A stretch of 64,000 bases of DNA from Mesotaenium endlicherianum. Lineage: Eukaryota; Streptophyta; Zygnematophyceae; Zygnematales; Mesotaeniaceae. The stretch is from NCBI GenBank assembly GCA_009602735.1, contig WELA01009042.1:268103-332102 (forward strand), given 5' to 3'. Shown here piece by piece: positions 44,890-55,172 of the stretch. The translations under genes and the position numbers were made by a program. A model generated the notes under the pieces. It was not told where the DNA came from and made no database searches. It worked only from the letters and a program-made list of their open reading frames with translations. The stretch's first letter is position 1; each line of letters opens with the position of its first letter.

Positions 44890-46926
44890 TTGTTAGTCCT
44901 CTCTACCATCGAGAGTGGCTACAAGTTGGTGTGGGACACGCATACTGCACTTCGGCATCACCAGCGCAACCATAAAGGTGTGGAGAAACACATACAGTTT
45001 GCCCGTGAGTCAGTGGGGGAGCTAGTAGCCTCCGGGGCTGCCAGAGAGTGGACTCTCCCAGGTCTCCCACACTGCATATGCCCCTTGAACGTGGTCGAGG
45101 GCAAGAAGTTACGATTAATTCATGACCTGCGCCACGTGAACAAAGCGTTGAAAAAAGTAAAATTTAAGTATGAGGGGTTGGATAAGTTAGTCGATGTCGT
45201 GCACGTAGACGACTTCGTGTTTACTATTGACCTCAAGTCTGGCTATCATCACGTCAAGATGCACGAAGATGCACATACGTTCTTGGGGTTTGAGCTGGAT
45301 AAGAAGATTTACACTTTCACATGTCTCCCATTTGGACTTGCGATCGCACCTTACGTATTCACACGAGTGGTGAAAGAGATGGTGGGAAGGTGGAGGCAGA
45401 TGGGGATACGAGTCATAGCATATCTAGACGATTTTCTGGTGAGCTGTCCCAGTGAGGACGCCCACGCGCGAACAATGCGGCTGGTGTCCGGCGAACTTGC
45501 ACTAGCAGGATTCGTGGTGAATATGCAGAAGGCAGTAATTACGTGTTCAAAAATCACACAGTTCTTGGGCGTTGTGATAGACACTCGTAAACTTTGGGTG
45601 CACATTGGCAAGACGCGCAAGGAAAAGCTCCTGCTAACACTCCTCCACGTTCGAGCTATGGCCCACAGGACTCGTAGCGTGCACATTAGAACGATAGCAT
45701 CTTTAGCAGGCCAGCTAATTTCCATGAAGGTGGCTTTTGGGGGCACCGCGGGCATGTACACACGCCATATGTACACTGTTATCAACCAGGGGTTTACTTG
45801 GGATGACATGGTCCCCATGACGGAAGGGCTGCTCCACGAGCTTGCGTTTTGGGAGGAGCACTTTGATAAGTTCAATGGTGCTCCCATTCGGGCCACCATG
45901 GCCCCTGATTTTGTCATGCACACCGACGCTAGCGTGACCACATGGCGCGCAGTACTGAGATCGGTGGCCTCAGGGCAGACGTGGGAATTGCTGGGCCCAC
46001 TCCCCGCTGCTAGCATCGGGGGATCGTCAACATTAACGGAGATACTTGCCGCAAAGGCAGCGTTGGATAAAGCCATCCACGTGAGAGGCGGGCGACAAGT
46101 GCTCTTGCGCGTCAACAGCCAAGCAATGTATTATGTTTTGAGGAAAGGCGGCTCGTCTAAGGCAGATTTAGCAGATGCTTGTGCTCAAGTATTTGGTATT
46201 AGTCTTGGACACCGACTCAACTTGTTCGTAGAGTGGATTCCTAGGGAATTGAATGCAGTAGCAGACGAGCTCTCTAAGCGGAAAGACTTGGACAATTTTT
46301 TCCTGCAACCGGAGGCTTTTCAAAGACTAGAGGCAAAATGGGGGCCGCATTCGATCGATAGATTTGCCACAGCAAGCAACACGCGCTTGTCGAGGTTCAA
46401 CTCTAGGTGGCTAGTGGTGGGCGCTGAGGCCATAAATGCCCTCACCGAGCACTGGGCAGGTGAAAACAACTATTGCTTTCCACCACCTCAGATGGTCGCT
46501 CCAGTAGTCGACCACGTGCTGCGATGCAAGGCCAACTGCACGCTAGTGATACTCCAGTGGCAGTCAGCCAGCTGGTGGCCGCGGTTGCTAGATAGCGATG
46601 CGGAGTGGATTGATTGTGTGCAGGCGAGCATTCCGCTAGGCCATAGCTCCTCGATTTTGTTGCCAGGCACAGACAAGGCTGCGTTTGGGGGCAAGGGCAT
46701 CCCTCTGTGCATGGTGCTAGCCTTACGCCTGGGTGTATGTGGTGTTGAGCAGAATATCGATTTTTTGAAAATCCGGCCTTACAAGCCTTGGAAGCCACGA
46801 GCGTGGATGTGTTGCTCCACACTATCGCGCCTACCAGTCTGCGTACCTACAACACTTACTGGATGCGTTTTCAACGGTGGTGCGAAATGCATAAGCTGCA
46901 GGATCTTCCGGCGTTGGTCGAGGTGA
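44890..46926 (+). CDS. reverse transcriptase/RNase H ORF of the YR element
   Basis: A 678-residue frame with DIRS-type reverse transcriptase blocks: the RLIHDLRHVNKA region, [29 protein letters not shown] and the YLDDF active site. An RNase H-like domain follows (MHTDAS; VEWIPRELNAVADELS). The start codon is not certain. The 3' end overlaps the recombinase ORF in another frame. Confidence 0.8.
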   Translation: MLVLSTIESGYKLVWDTHTALRHHQRNHKGVEKHIQFARESVGELVASGAAREWTLPGLPHCICPLNVVEGKKLRLIHDLRHVNKALKKVKFKYEGLDKLVDVVHVDDFVFTIDLKSGYHHVKMHEDAHTFLGFELDKKIYTFTCLPFGLAIAPYVFTRVVKEMVGRWRQMGIRVIAYLDDFLVSCPSEDAHARTMRLVSGELALAGFVVNMQKAVITCSKITQFLGVVIDTRKLWVHIGKTRKEKLLLTLLHVRAMAHRTRSVHIRTIASLAGQLISMKVAFGGTAGMYTRHMYTVINQGFTWDDMVPMTEGLLHELAFWEEHFDKFNGAPIRATMAPDFVMHTDASVTTWRAVLRSVASGQTWELLGPLPAASIGGSSTLTEILAAKAALDKAIHVRGGRQVLLRVNSQAMYYVLRKGGSSKADLADACAQVFGISLGHRLNLFVEWIPRELNAVADELSKRKDLDNFFLQPEAFQRLEAKWGPHSIDRFATASNTRLSRFNSRWLVVGAEAINALTEHWAGENNYCFPPPQMVAPVVDHVLRCKANCTLVILQWQSASWWPRLLDSDAEWIDCVQASIPLGHSSSILLPGTDKAAFGGKGIPLCMVLALRLGVCGVEQNIDFLKIRPYKPWKPRAWMCCSTLSRLPVCVPTTLTGCVFNGGAKCISCRIFRRWSR

Positions 46927-47810
46927 TCAGGCTCTACTGCTTGTATCTCATCCAGGAGCGTGTCACCTGGTCTACATACCATTTGTCATCGGCTGCAATC
47001 TTTTGTGTGCATCGACTAGCGGAGCTACCTAGCCCCACATTGCACGACAAAATCAGTACCCTTAGAAAAGCAGCGCAAAGGTTGCTGCCCAGACCCAAGC
47101 ACACCATGATGCCGGTCGCACCCTGCACCCTCACTGCAATTTTTGAAAAGCACGCAGGGTCAGGTGCCACCGCCGCATCGCTCATGAAGGTGGCCGCCAT
47201 GATGCTCATGTANATGGCCGCAATGATGCTCTTGTATAGTGCTTGTCTGCGATACTCAGATCTGGCCAAAACCAAAATTCAGGATCTCGACATGACGGGT
47301 GGTCCAAACATCACAGCCATTTACTTGCACCTCCCGTCCTCCAAGACGGACCAAATTGGTGAGGGCGCACGGGGTGCCCTGCACGCAAGCAACTCCAAGT
47401 GGTGCCCGGTCAAAATGTTGTGTAGGTTAGTGGCGGAGATACCAAAGTATGCTCTCGATGGACCTCTAATTCGGCATATACATGCTTCTGGCAGACCTTC
47501 TCTTCAGCCCGCCTCACACGCCACTGTGAATAACTGGTGCAAGGAACTATTCGCATTGGTGGGCCTTACACAGAACATGGGTACGCACTCCTTGCGAAAG
47601 GGAGCCGTCACAGCGGCCGCCAACTTGGGCGTCCCAGATGCCGTAGCCCAAACTATGGGCAGATGGAAATCTGCTCGAGGAAAAGAGCCATACGTGCTTC
47701 ACCTGCAGCAGTCACTGGCATCCGCGGCTCAAACCATAGCCATCCCTGACGATGCTAGCGATGCTCATTATGGCCAAGAGCAAATCCTAGCAGCTTTTAG
47801 ACGCAAGTAG
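46788..47810 (+). CDS. tyrosine recombinase ORF of the YR element
   Basis: A 340-residue frame of the phage-integrase-like (tyrosine recombinase) superfamily used by DIRS-type elements to insert circular copies. Visible blocks are a SAM-like N-terminal part, YSACLRYSDLAK with the first Arg region, HSLRKGAVTAAANLG as the HxxR box, and a C-terminal GRWKSA region followed by a Tyr. It contains one undetermined base at 47213. Confidence 0.75.
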   Translation: MEATSVDVLLHTIAPTSLRTYNTYWMRFQRWCEMHKLQDLPALVEVIRLYCLYLIQERVTWSTYHLSSAAIFCVHRLAELPSPTLHDKISTLRKAAQRLLPRPKHTMMPVAPCTLTAIFEKHAGSGATAASLMKVAAMMLMXMAAMMLLYSACLRYSDLAKTKIQDLDMTGGPNITAIYLHLPSSKTDQIGEGARGALHASNSKWCPVKMLCRLVAEIPKYALDGPLIRHIHASGRPSLQPASHATVNNWCKELFALVGLTQNMGTHSLRKGAVTAAANLGVPDAVAQTMGRWKSARGKEPYVLHLQQSLASAAQTIAIPDDASDAHYGQEQILAAFRRK

Positions 47811-47994
47811 CATTACCATGTAGTACGACCCGTAGGGGCCGCTACTTAGATAAGACCCAACTTCTACGCTAACCACTAGCCTAGCCTAGAAGTACCTTGT
47901 AAGCTATTAATATTGCATACTAATACTCCTACTATTCTTTCTAATAATATCACCTTCTTTCTTTCGAAATCAGGCAATTTGAACACAAATTGTC

Positions 47995-48387
47995 AAATTG
48001 AAGGTTTGCGACATGAAATGTTGCAAACCAAAGTTTGTCAAGTGTTCAAATTTGATCGATTTCACACGTGTTGTGTCTCATCGACAAACGAAACCCTCAT
48101 AAGGCTTCTTGTTGCAAAGAAGCCTCATTGCAGCAGGAAGGTAGTTGCTACACATACCCACCCACCCACCCCTCTAACCCCCCAATCCACTGGGAGAGGC
48201 ACGGGGCGGGCAACGAAGTTGGTGCCAGCAATAATGTGCAGCTGTAAAGTTGAAGGTTTGCGACATTAAATGTGTTCAAATTTTGATCGTTTTCACATGT
48301 GTTGTGTCTCATCGACAAACGAAACCCTCAAAAGGCCCTTCTTTGAAAAGAAGCCTCATTGCAGCAGGAAGGTAGCTGCTACACGGA
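47995..48387 (+). repeat. tandem terminal repeat units of the YR element
   Basis: Two units in direct order (47995-48158 and 48249-48387). Each is followed by a CCACCCACCCCTCTAA-type tail and an AACGAAGTTGGTG block. Confidence 0.75.
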
Positions 48388-48719
48388 CCCACCACCCACC
48401 CCTCTAAACCTCCACTCCACTGGGAGGTGCACGAGGCAGGCAACGAAGTTGGTGGCGATAGTTTTTTAGCCATGCACAATAGTGTGGTTGCTGTTGTTAG
48501 TGTTGCAATATGTTATGTCCATTGGCAGTAACCAACAGCGGCGATTCGACAGACAACCTCAACACAGCAAGAGTGCAGTTGCCAATCCATAAGTGTTGTT
48601 TAGGAATTGGAATATAATTGTCATGACCTTTTTGTATTATTTTTAGTAGTACAGATAAGCAAAGCAGCATGTAGGAAAGGACTAGACAAGAACAAACGAC
48701 GCGCAATTGTAGCATACTA

Positions 48720-50341
48720 ATACTCCTACTATTCTTTCTAATATCACCTTCTTTCTTTCGAAATCAGGCAATTTGAACACAAATTGTCAGACCACAGTTT
48801 GACAAGTGTTCAAATTTGATCGATTTCACACGTATTGTGTTTCATCGACAAACAAAACCCTCATAAGGCTTCTCTTTGCAAAGAAGCCTCATTGCAGCAG
48901 GAAGATAGCTGCTACACATTGAGGCGCGCAGACATTGCATGCCAAGACTGACTCAAACAATCTTATGTCAGGCATACAAAATTGCTTGATAGAGTACCAT
49001 AGATCCGCAAACACTCGAGACGCGAACGTGTTAGCTCACTTACGAGCAATGACGGAGAGAGGTGAGGGAAGCCAGGGAGGCCCGAGCAACTTACGCAATG
49101 ATGGCGAGAAGGTCAATGGTGAGCAGATTAACGACACCGAAAGGGCGAGCGTAGCGAGCCAGCTTACTGCTGACGAAATCGCCAGATTACGAAAGCGAGC
49201 AGGCCGAGCTAAGCAAGGCGGAAGCGGCTGAGCTCAAAACTGCGCTGCTCATCTTGAAGTGGCCAAGATACAACAGGCAGTGAGCAAATTAGCGCAAAGC
49301 AAGGTCTCGCGAGCTCATGATGGCGAGGGAGCAGGGGCGGACATCCTGCAGCAGCTCAAGAGGCTCAAGAGGAAAAGTGAGGTTGCAGGTGTGAGCAAGT
49401 TGTCTGAGGGCAACCGCCCCCAAATGAAGGTCATGAACGACCTCGCGGAGCTGTGCCACAACGCCCAAGATGCGCTGGACAAGGAAGACATTGAAGCAGC
49501 CCAAAGCGCGCTCACTGAAGGTTTGTCTTTGATAACTTTTCGGCAAAAGAAAATCATTTCCGCGGACTTGCATAGCTGACCTGTGATTAATGAGGTAGTC
49601 AAGTCCATGCAAACTAAGGATAAGAGCGAGGATTGGGAGAATTGGGTCCAAAAGCAAGTGGCTAAAAGTAAGGACAAAGAGGAGGAGAGGGAGGTTGATT
49701 TTAGTAGCCGCAAACCACGGGCCAACCCGTATGCTTTTAAGGCTAACCCCCGCGCTCCTAGGATGTTTAGAAATGACTTGAGTTGCTGGCACTACCACAT
49801 GGTATACCACACATCTCGTTTTGCCCTTCGGGGCCACCTAATGGCCCAGGGCCCCAACAGAGGCAGCCTTTGCTAGCACCTGCTCAAGGTAGCAAACTTC
49901 CAGGGGCCTTATGGGCCGCTTCAGGGGCCTTATGACCAGCCCCAGCGTTAATAGCATTTTTTGTTATTTGGAGTGTGAGTAGTTGGACATTGTTAACCAA
50001 GCCTTTGGCCTCCATGGACAATTTAAATCATTGTTATGATTATTTTTTATTATTTTTAATTGGCAAATTGTTGCTGAATGGATTGGCCACCTAGGCCCCC
50101 TGGACATTTGGGTGCACATGCTCACGTTAAGGAGCATAACATTTTTGGATGTGGGTGGGATACCAGGCCTAGGACTCCACAAATATTTGTTTGTTAATTA
50201 TTGTTGTTATTGGTTGTGTGTGATTGGTTGTTGACTCGGTTCTTGCTTGTGGTCGTTGCATACATGATGGTGTTTGTTGTAAATATTTCTTGGTTGTTTT
50301 GTTGGTTGTTATAGTTGCCATTACGTTAGTTTGCTAGTTGG
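48720..50341 (+). mobile_element. partial second copy of the YR element, broken fossil
   Basis: It carries the terminal repeat unit, the gag-like region (48935-49876) and the non-coding stretch after gag, all closely similar to 42.56-44.15 kb. It then stops abruptly at about 50341, where a different sequence begins. RT and recombinase are absent. The gag region is broken in a few places. Confidence 0.8.
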
Positions 50342-50343
50342 TG

Positions 50344-51603
50344 TCGTGCATTATGGGGTTGGACGCGTCTAATCTAAGTAAGCAACACCCAAATGCACAA
50401 GCAAGACTTGCTACGACGAAAGCGAAAATGCATGGGCCTTATGGCCAAAAAGAGGGTCAGCTGTCAAATGTCTTAATTTCTCCAAACTGAGCACTTCAAG
50501 ACTGTAATCTAGTAGGAAACCAACTAATGAAGTCTGACCCAAAAGATCACTGGAAGCACATCATGATCTTCAAGAGTAGTCCTATGGCAGGGTTCAAGCT
50601 GTGACTTTGCTCACCACTTGTGAAGTTCTTCTAGTGACTGGAAGCCAAGAGGGCTTGCTCTTCACAAGAGAGAGACTCAGTGGTCCTGAAAACACAAGAG
50701 ATAAAAGTGTAAGCTTTACTAATAACTCTGTGGCTTACAGCTGGCATAATTGGACTTCTAAAAAGATGTCCTTCTAAGGGCATCTACTACTATATACTCC
50801 CTGCAAAACCGGCGCTTAAGGCGGCGGATTCAATGCACGCAGTCACACTAGGAGGCTCTCCTAGGTCCACGAAAGTGGAGGCAAAACACGTACTACTCTC
50901 CTATTGGCTAAGCACAACACACACCAATCAAATATAGTGCAAGGAAGTGGATGCATGGCTCTCATTGGCGGAGCTTACCTTGAGTAACGCTACCTAGATA
51001 ATTCCTCGAAAGTAGATCTGAAACATGAGGAAGCTTTCTCTAAGAATAAGTGATGCAGTCACCAAGTTATAGCTCAAATGGTGCTCATATACTATGCTAA
51101 TACATGGGAAGTGTACTTTGTCAAGCTTGCGGATTTGTATGCTAATGGCTAGAGGTCTTTGGAGTCGCGAAGAGCCAACAATGTCACCTTCAGGCACATT
51201 GAGTCACAAATTGGCCTTTGGTGGAATCCGCTAGGGGACGGTAGGTGGCGCGGACTAGATTGCGGATATCTCGCTTGATACTTGACCAAATGGCGCGAAA
51301 CCGATGCCGTCTGGAAGGTGATGCGACGCACCAAACCTTGGCGACTTGGAATGGTAGCAAAGGTCAACATATGAATGCGTGAAGCAAGGTCAAAGTCGAC
51401 CTTCCTAGGTCGATGGTTGACGTGCGTGTGACTTGGCAGGGTTGACGATCCCGACCTAATGAGTCATGACAGCTATCGTGCATTATGGGGTTGGACGCGT
51501 CTAATCTAAGTGAGCAACACCCAAGTGCACAAGCAAGACTTGCTACCGCAAAAGCAAAAATGCATGCGGCCTTATGGCCAAAAAGAGGGTCAGCTGTCAA
51601 ATG
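50344..51603. mobile_element. 1.26-kb segment bounded by 127-bp direct repeats
   Basis: The first 127 bases (50344-50470) and the last 128 bases (51476-51603) are near-identical and in the same direction; both begin TCGTGCATTATGGGG. The interior has no recognisable coding sequence. It may be a small non-autonomous LTR-type (TRIM-like) fossil, or the non-coding end of the neighbouring gypsy fragment. It separates the truncated YR copy from the integrase fragment. Confidence 0.5.
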
Positions 51604-51674
51604 CTTTAGTTCCCCTCCCAGCTCTCAGTCTTGAGCTGATGAGTTGATAATGCTATTGCAACTCTGAGCAGTCA

Positions 51675-52844
51675 TTACAGAACTATTGTCCTGCGTGCAC
51701 GCGCTCCAAAGGGGGTCAAGGCAGCCGATGTGGAAGCCAAGGTTGCAGCTGTCGCGGAGCAGCATCTTGGCCTCCTTGCTAGGGCTGTGGCAGATCTGGC
51801 ACGCCCAGTCCTAGGGCGGCCGCGCGTTGCGGGGACGAACCTGCGCATCAAGGTAAGGAAGGTGGCATGGTCCACAGTTCTTTGTGTGGTCCTTGCAAAG
51901 ACGGCCATCTGCGCCTTCTAGCTTCAGTACTCCCGACGTCAAGGTGCGCTTGACGCGCAGGATGACTGGCGAGCTGCTGGTGTCGAGGGTGTTATTTGTC
52001 TGGCGTTGCAAATACACATAGTCACCTGCGGAAAAATGCAACACCCAAGGACGATAGGTTGCTCCACAAGTCATGGCATACCTGAGCGTGTCGCGATGCT
52101 GAGCGATACTGAGGTTGTCCATAGCCATCGGCGTCAGGCGCTGGAACAACTGAGCACGTTGCCCAATAAGAGCACTCCATGTGTCGGGACTGTCCAAGTC
52201 CAAGACACTCTTAGCCACGGTCCTGGCTGCGGCGGGCAGGATCGGCTGGCGTCCATAAAGGAAGAAGTAGGGAGAATGCGAGGCCAAGGAGGCCTGGCAA
52301 CTGAACGTGTATCCTATAGCCAGCCACGAGAGTGCGTCATCCCAATGGGTGCTGTCGTGGGTCAGGCAGTACTTGCGTAGCCCCAGCTTGACGGTCTGAA
52401 CCATGCGCTCTGCAAGGCCGTCAGCCTGGGGGTGATCGGGGGAGGTAGTGCGGTGGTCGATCATGGAGCGCTCCAGCAGCTTTTGGAAGCTGCCTTGGAA
52501 CTCCTTGCCTTGGCCGGTTAGCACCTCAGCGCAGCCGCCAAAACGGCTAAGGACCTGATCAAGGAACGCCTGAGTAATCCCCTCACTGGTCTTGCTGGGC
52601 AAGGGCACGAGCTCGATCCACTTGGACAACTGCTTGATCATCACCAAGACGTAAAGGTTGCCTCGGCAGGACTTGGGTAACTCCCCAGCCAAGTCCAACG
52701 ACCACCGATAGAACAGCCCCTGAATGGGCAAGGGGCTGAGGGCATCAGTGGGCGCTGTGAAGCTCAAGCGCACACGGTCACAGAGAGTGCAGGTGCTGAC
52801 GACGTCGGCGACGACCTTAGCCATGCCATGCCACCAGTACTCTG
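51675..52844 (-). mobile_element. Ty3/gypsy integrase fragment, broken fossil
   Basis: Only the integrase part of a gypsy-type pol is present on the minus strand. A long frame (52881-51811) contains YWWHGM and CTLCDRVR from the zinc-binding end, the core catalytic region (SLDLAGELP; HPQADGLAERMVQTVK) and a C-terminal DYVYLQR-type region. Reverse transcriptase and gag are missing. The right edge is cut by the start of the plus-strand chromovirus. Confidence 0.75.
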
Positions 52845-53591
52845 TGTAATGAATCAGTATATTAGTAGATATAATATTCATTTAAATATAATAGTTAATT
52901 TAGTTCGGCCTGCTGAACTTTAGTTAGTAGTCAGCCTGCTGAACACTTTAGTTAATAATCAGTCTGCTGGACTTTACATAATTATCAGTTTAATGACTCG
53001 GCCAAAAGCAGCAGGCTGAAGTCAACTTAAGTCAGCTTGCTGACACATTCTTTGACAGCCAGCTGACTTCCGTGCTCGGTAGCAGCGAACTGCCTTGATA
53101 TGCATCTAAGTACCACCTGCTAGATGAATGGCCAGATGACATCCCCATGATGGATGGCTATTCGGAATGATGGGAGATGGCGGTGGATTTGGTTAACCGA
53201 GGTCCTACCAACGTGGTTAACTCCCGGGTAGGCGGTGCCATCGCACTGACCGTTGAACAGTAAACTCATTCCATGTACATATGCTAGGCATTGCTCTCGA
53301 GTTCGGCATTCGGAAACGAGGCCAACTCTCTTGTACAGCTTACTGAGAGAGATCTGAATCCAAGGCGAGAAGCCATTGATACGCACTGTCTTCTAACCTT
53401 GCTTATGTATGAGTTTACTGATTTGCATTATTGATGCTAGTTTACTCGCATTTGACTTACGAGTATTATTCCCTGCTAGTGTATTGTCCTTTGCCGTTTA
53501 ACTAGTTAACGGAAATACCATAAAGATTACTTGCTGATATAAAGATCTTTATTAATTGTTAATCGCCTATTTGGTAAGTCGATTCATTTCA
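52845..53591 (+). repeat. 5' LTR of the chromovirus
   Basis: Begins TGTAATGAATCAG and ends TTCA just before the primer site; about 747 bases. A roughly 30-base motif around CAGCCTGCTGAACTTTAG is repeated in tandem near 52905-52985. The matching right LTR is partial (60946-61270). Confidence 0.8.
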
Positions 53592-53592
53592 G

Positions 53593-53605
53593 TGGTATCG
53601 GAGCA
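53593..53605 (+). other. primer-binding site (initiator tRNA-Met type)
   Basis: TGGTATCGGAGCA directly follows the 5' LTR. It resembles the common plant LTR-element primer site TGGTATCAGAGC. Confidence 0.7.
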
Positions 53606-53625
53606 GTTATCACAGTCTTCTTTGT

Positions 53626-55104
53626 ATGGTAAGGACAAGGTCTCAAACTAGCAACTCCCGAGACATGGAGAACCAGGATAACGAGAATGTCGAAAACCAG
53701 GCGGAAAGCCATGTAGCGGGAAACCGTACCTATTCGGAAGCAGTAGCGGATACTGCAGCTAGGGAGGCTGCAGATGAGGCAGCTGCTATTGCCTCAGTCG
53801 CAGCTCAGCAAGCTGAGGAGGAGATAGCCAGACTAGAAGCTGAACAAGTAGCAAAGGCCGCTGAAGATATACAAAGGAGGGAAGGACAGCCAGCTGACGA
53901 GCGCACTGTTGAAGAACTTATGGCATCAAGGGCCAATGTTCTGAACCCACCTCCTGCCGTACAACTCAATGTACCCCTAGGTCAAATACGTGACCGGCTG
54001 AATGCGGCAGGAATTGCTGCTGCAGGAGCAAGAGGGATTGTTGAGGACACTACTCAGCGAGTAGATGCCAATGCTGCTGCTGCATTTGCTAATCTACCAC
54101 CCCAAAATGTAGACTTGGGAGCATTGTTCGTTCAGATGCAGTCGCAAATGGCGACCATGTATCAGTCCCAGCAGGAGGACAAAAGAATCATAATGTCCCT
54201 ACTCCGGGACAGAGACCAACTGGGGTCTCACACCACTAGTGGTGGTGGCCGAGGGCCTAGTAAGCCCAAGCCGAAACCTCCCCAGGACTATGATCCTGAG
54301 GGAAACAGAAAATATTACCTGATCAAGTTTCTCGCGGATGTTGAGCAGTGGCTGGAGAACTACCCAGAACTGCAAGATTACGAGAAGGTCAGGCACACCG
54401 GTGCGCTACTGAAAGGCAGTGCCGCAGACTGGTGGCTTTACTGGAAGGAAGAGCGTAAGGCTCGGCAACTCGGTGACCCTACGTGGGTAGAGTTTGTCGA
54501 GAAGTTGCATGAGAAGTTTGATGTCATCAACCAGCAGGAGAAAGCTATCTATGCGATGATCTCCCTGACACTGAAGCAGACCACTTCAGTTGCTGAGTTT
54601 GCTCAAAAGTTCCAAGAGAACATGATGAAGCAGCCTGATTTGCCAGAACGGTATAGGATAGCATACTTCAGGTATGGCTTGAAATCCGAGGTCTCTGGTC
54701 ATTTTGCTGAGAAAAAGTATGAGAAACTGGCTGACTTGATCCAGGATGCTGACGCCTGGGATCAGCAGCAGTTCAATCACAAGCGCCAGAGTAACGCTTT
54801 GGTGTCTAAGATTGTCAAAAAGCCCCACGGTTCCTACAATGCAGTTGAAGGAGACCAGGCTGAGGATAATCAGGGTGATGAATATGAGTATGAGTACAAT
54901 GCTATTCAGTCTAGAGGTAGAGGTGGTCCCTCTCGAGGTGGCTATGGAAGGGGTGGTGGTAGGACTAAGCCGAGACCAGCCTCAGCAAAATCTACTTGCT
55001 ACCATTGTCAGCAGAAAGGCCACTACAGAGAACAGTGTCCGGTCAAGCACCTGCCTAAGGTCGAGAGAAAAGACCAGCCTTTAAAAGACAGCAACAGTCA
55101 GTAA
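53626..55104 (+). CDS. gag of the chromovirus
   Basis: A 492-residue frame: Ala/Glu-rich helical N terminus, a gag capsid-like domain (about residues 220-370), an Arg/Gly-rich stretch and a CCHC knuckle ([14 protein letters not shown]). A donor-like GTAAGG overlaps the second and third codons. Pol lies in a different frame, 68 bases downstream. Confidence 0.8.
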   Translation: MVRTRSQTSNSRDMENQDNENVENQAESHVAGNRTYSEAVADTAAREAADEAAAIASVAAQQAEEEIARLEAEQVAKAAEDIQRREGQPADERTVEELMASRANVLNPPPAVQLNVPLGQIRDRLNAAGIAAAGARGIVEDTTQRVDANAAAAFANLPPQNVDLGALFVQMQSQMATMYQSQQEDKRIIMSLLRDRDQLGSHTTSGGGRGPSKPKPKPPQDYDPEGNRKYYLIKFLADVEQWLENYPELQDYEKVRHTGALLKGSAADWWLYWKEERKARQLGDPTWVEFVEKLHEKFDVINQQEKAIYAMISLTLKQTTSVAEFAQKFQENMMKQPDLPERYRIAYFRYGLKSEVSGHFAEKKYEKLADLIQDADAWDQQQFNHKRQSNALVSKIVKKPHGSYNAVEGDQAEDNQGDEYEYEYNAIQSRGRGGPSRGGYGRGGGRTKPRPASAKSTCYHCQQKGHYREQCPVKHLPKVERKDQPLKDSNSQ

Positions 55105-55172
55105 TCCAGTCTACTGACTGTGAGGATGCTAGAGATAGTGAGTCGTCACTAGCTGCCCTCGTAGCAGGTATT

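Larger units (their letters stand above)
42533..48160 (+). mobile_element. tyrosine-recombinase retrotransposon (DIRS superfamily, PAT/Ngaro-like), nearly whole fossil
   Basis: Retroelement with a gag-like ORF, a reverse transcriptase/RNase H ORF and an overlapping tyrosine recombinase ORF, and no integrase. About 160 bases before gag (42558-42720) are repeated directly after the recombinase (47995-48158), as in the split direct repeats of PAT/Ngaro-type elements. About 1.1 kb of mostly non-coding sequence separates gag from the RT ORF. It looks whole or nearly so in its three main ORFs, apart from an assembly joint. It lies directly behind the sirtuin gene. The close similarity to the second copy suggests fairly recent activity. 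Confidence 0.75.

Noticed and set aside
47995-48920. Regularly repeated units that at first sight resemble a repeat-spacer array
   Set aside because: The units are about 140-165 bases, occur next to a tyrosine recombinase and gag, and match retroelement terminal repeats; no CRISPR.
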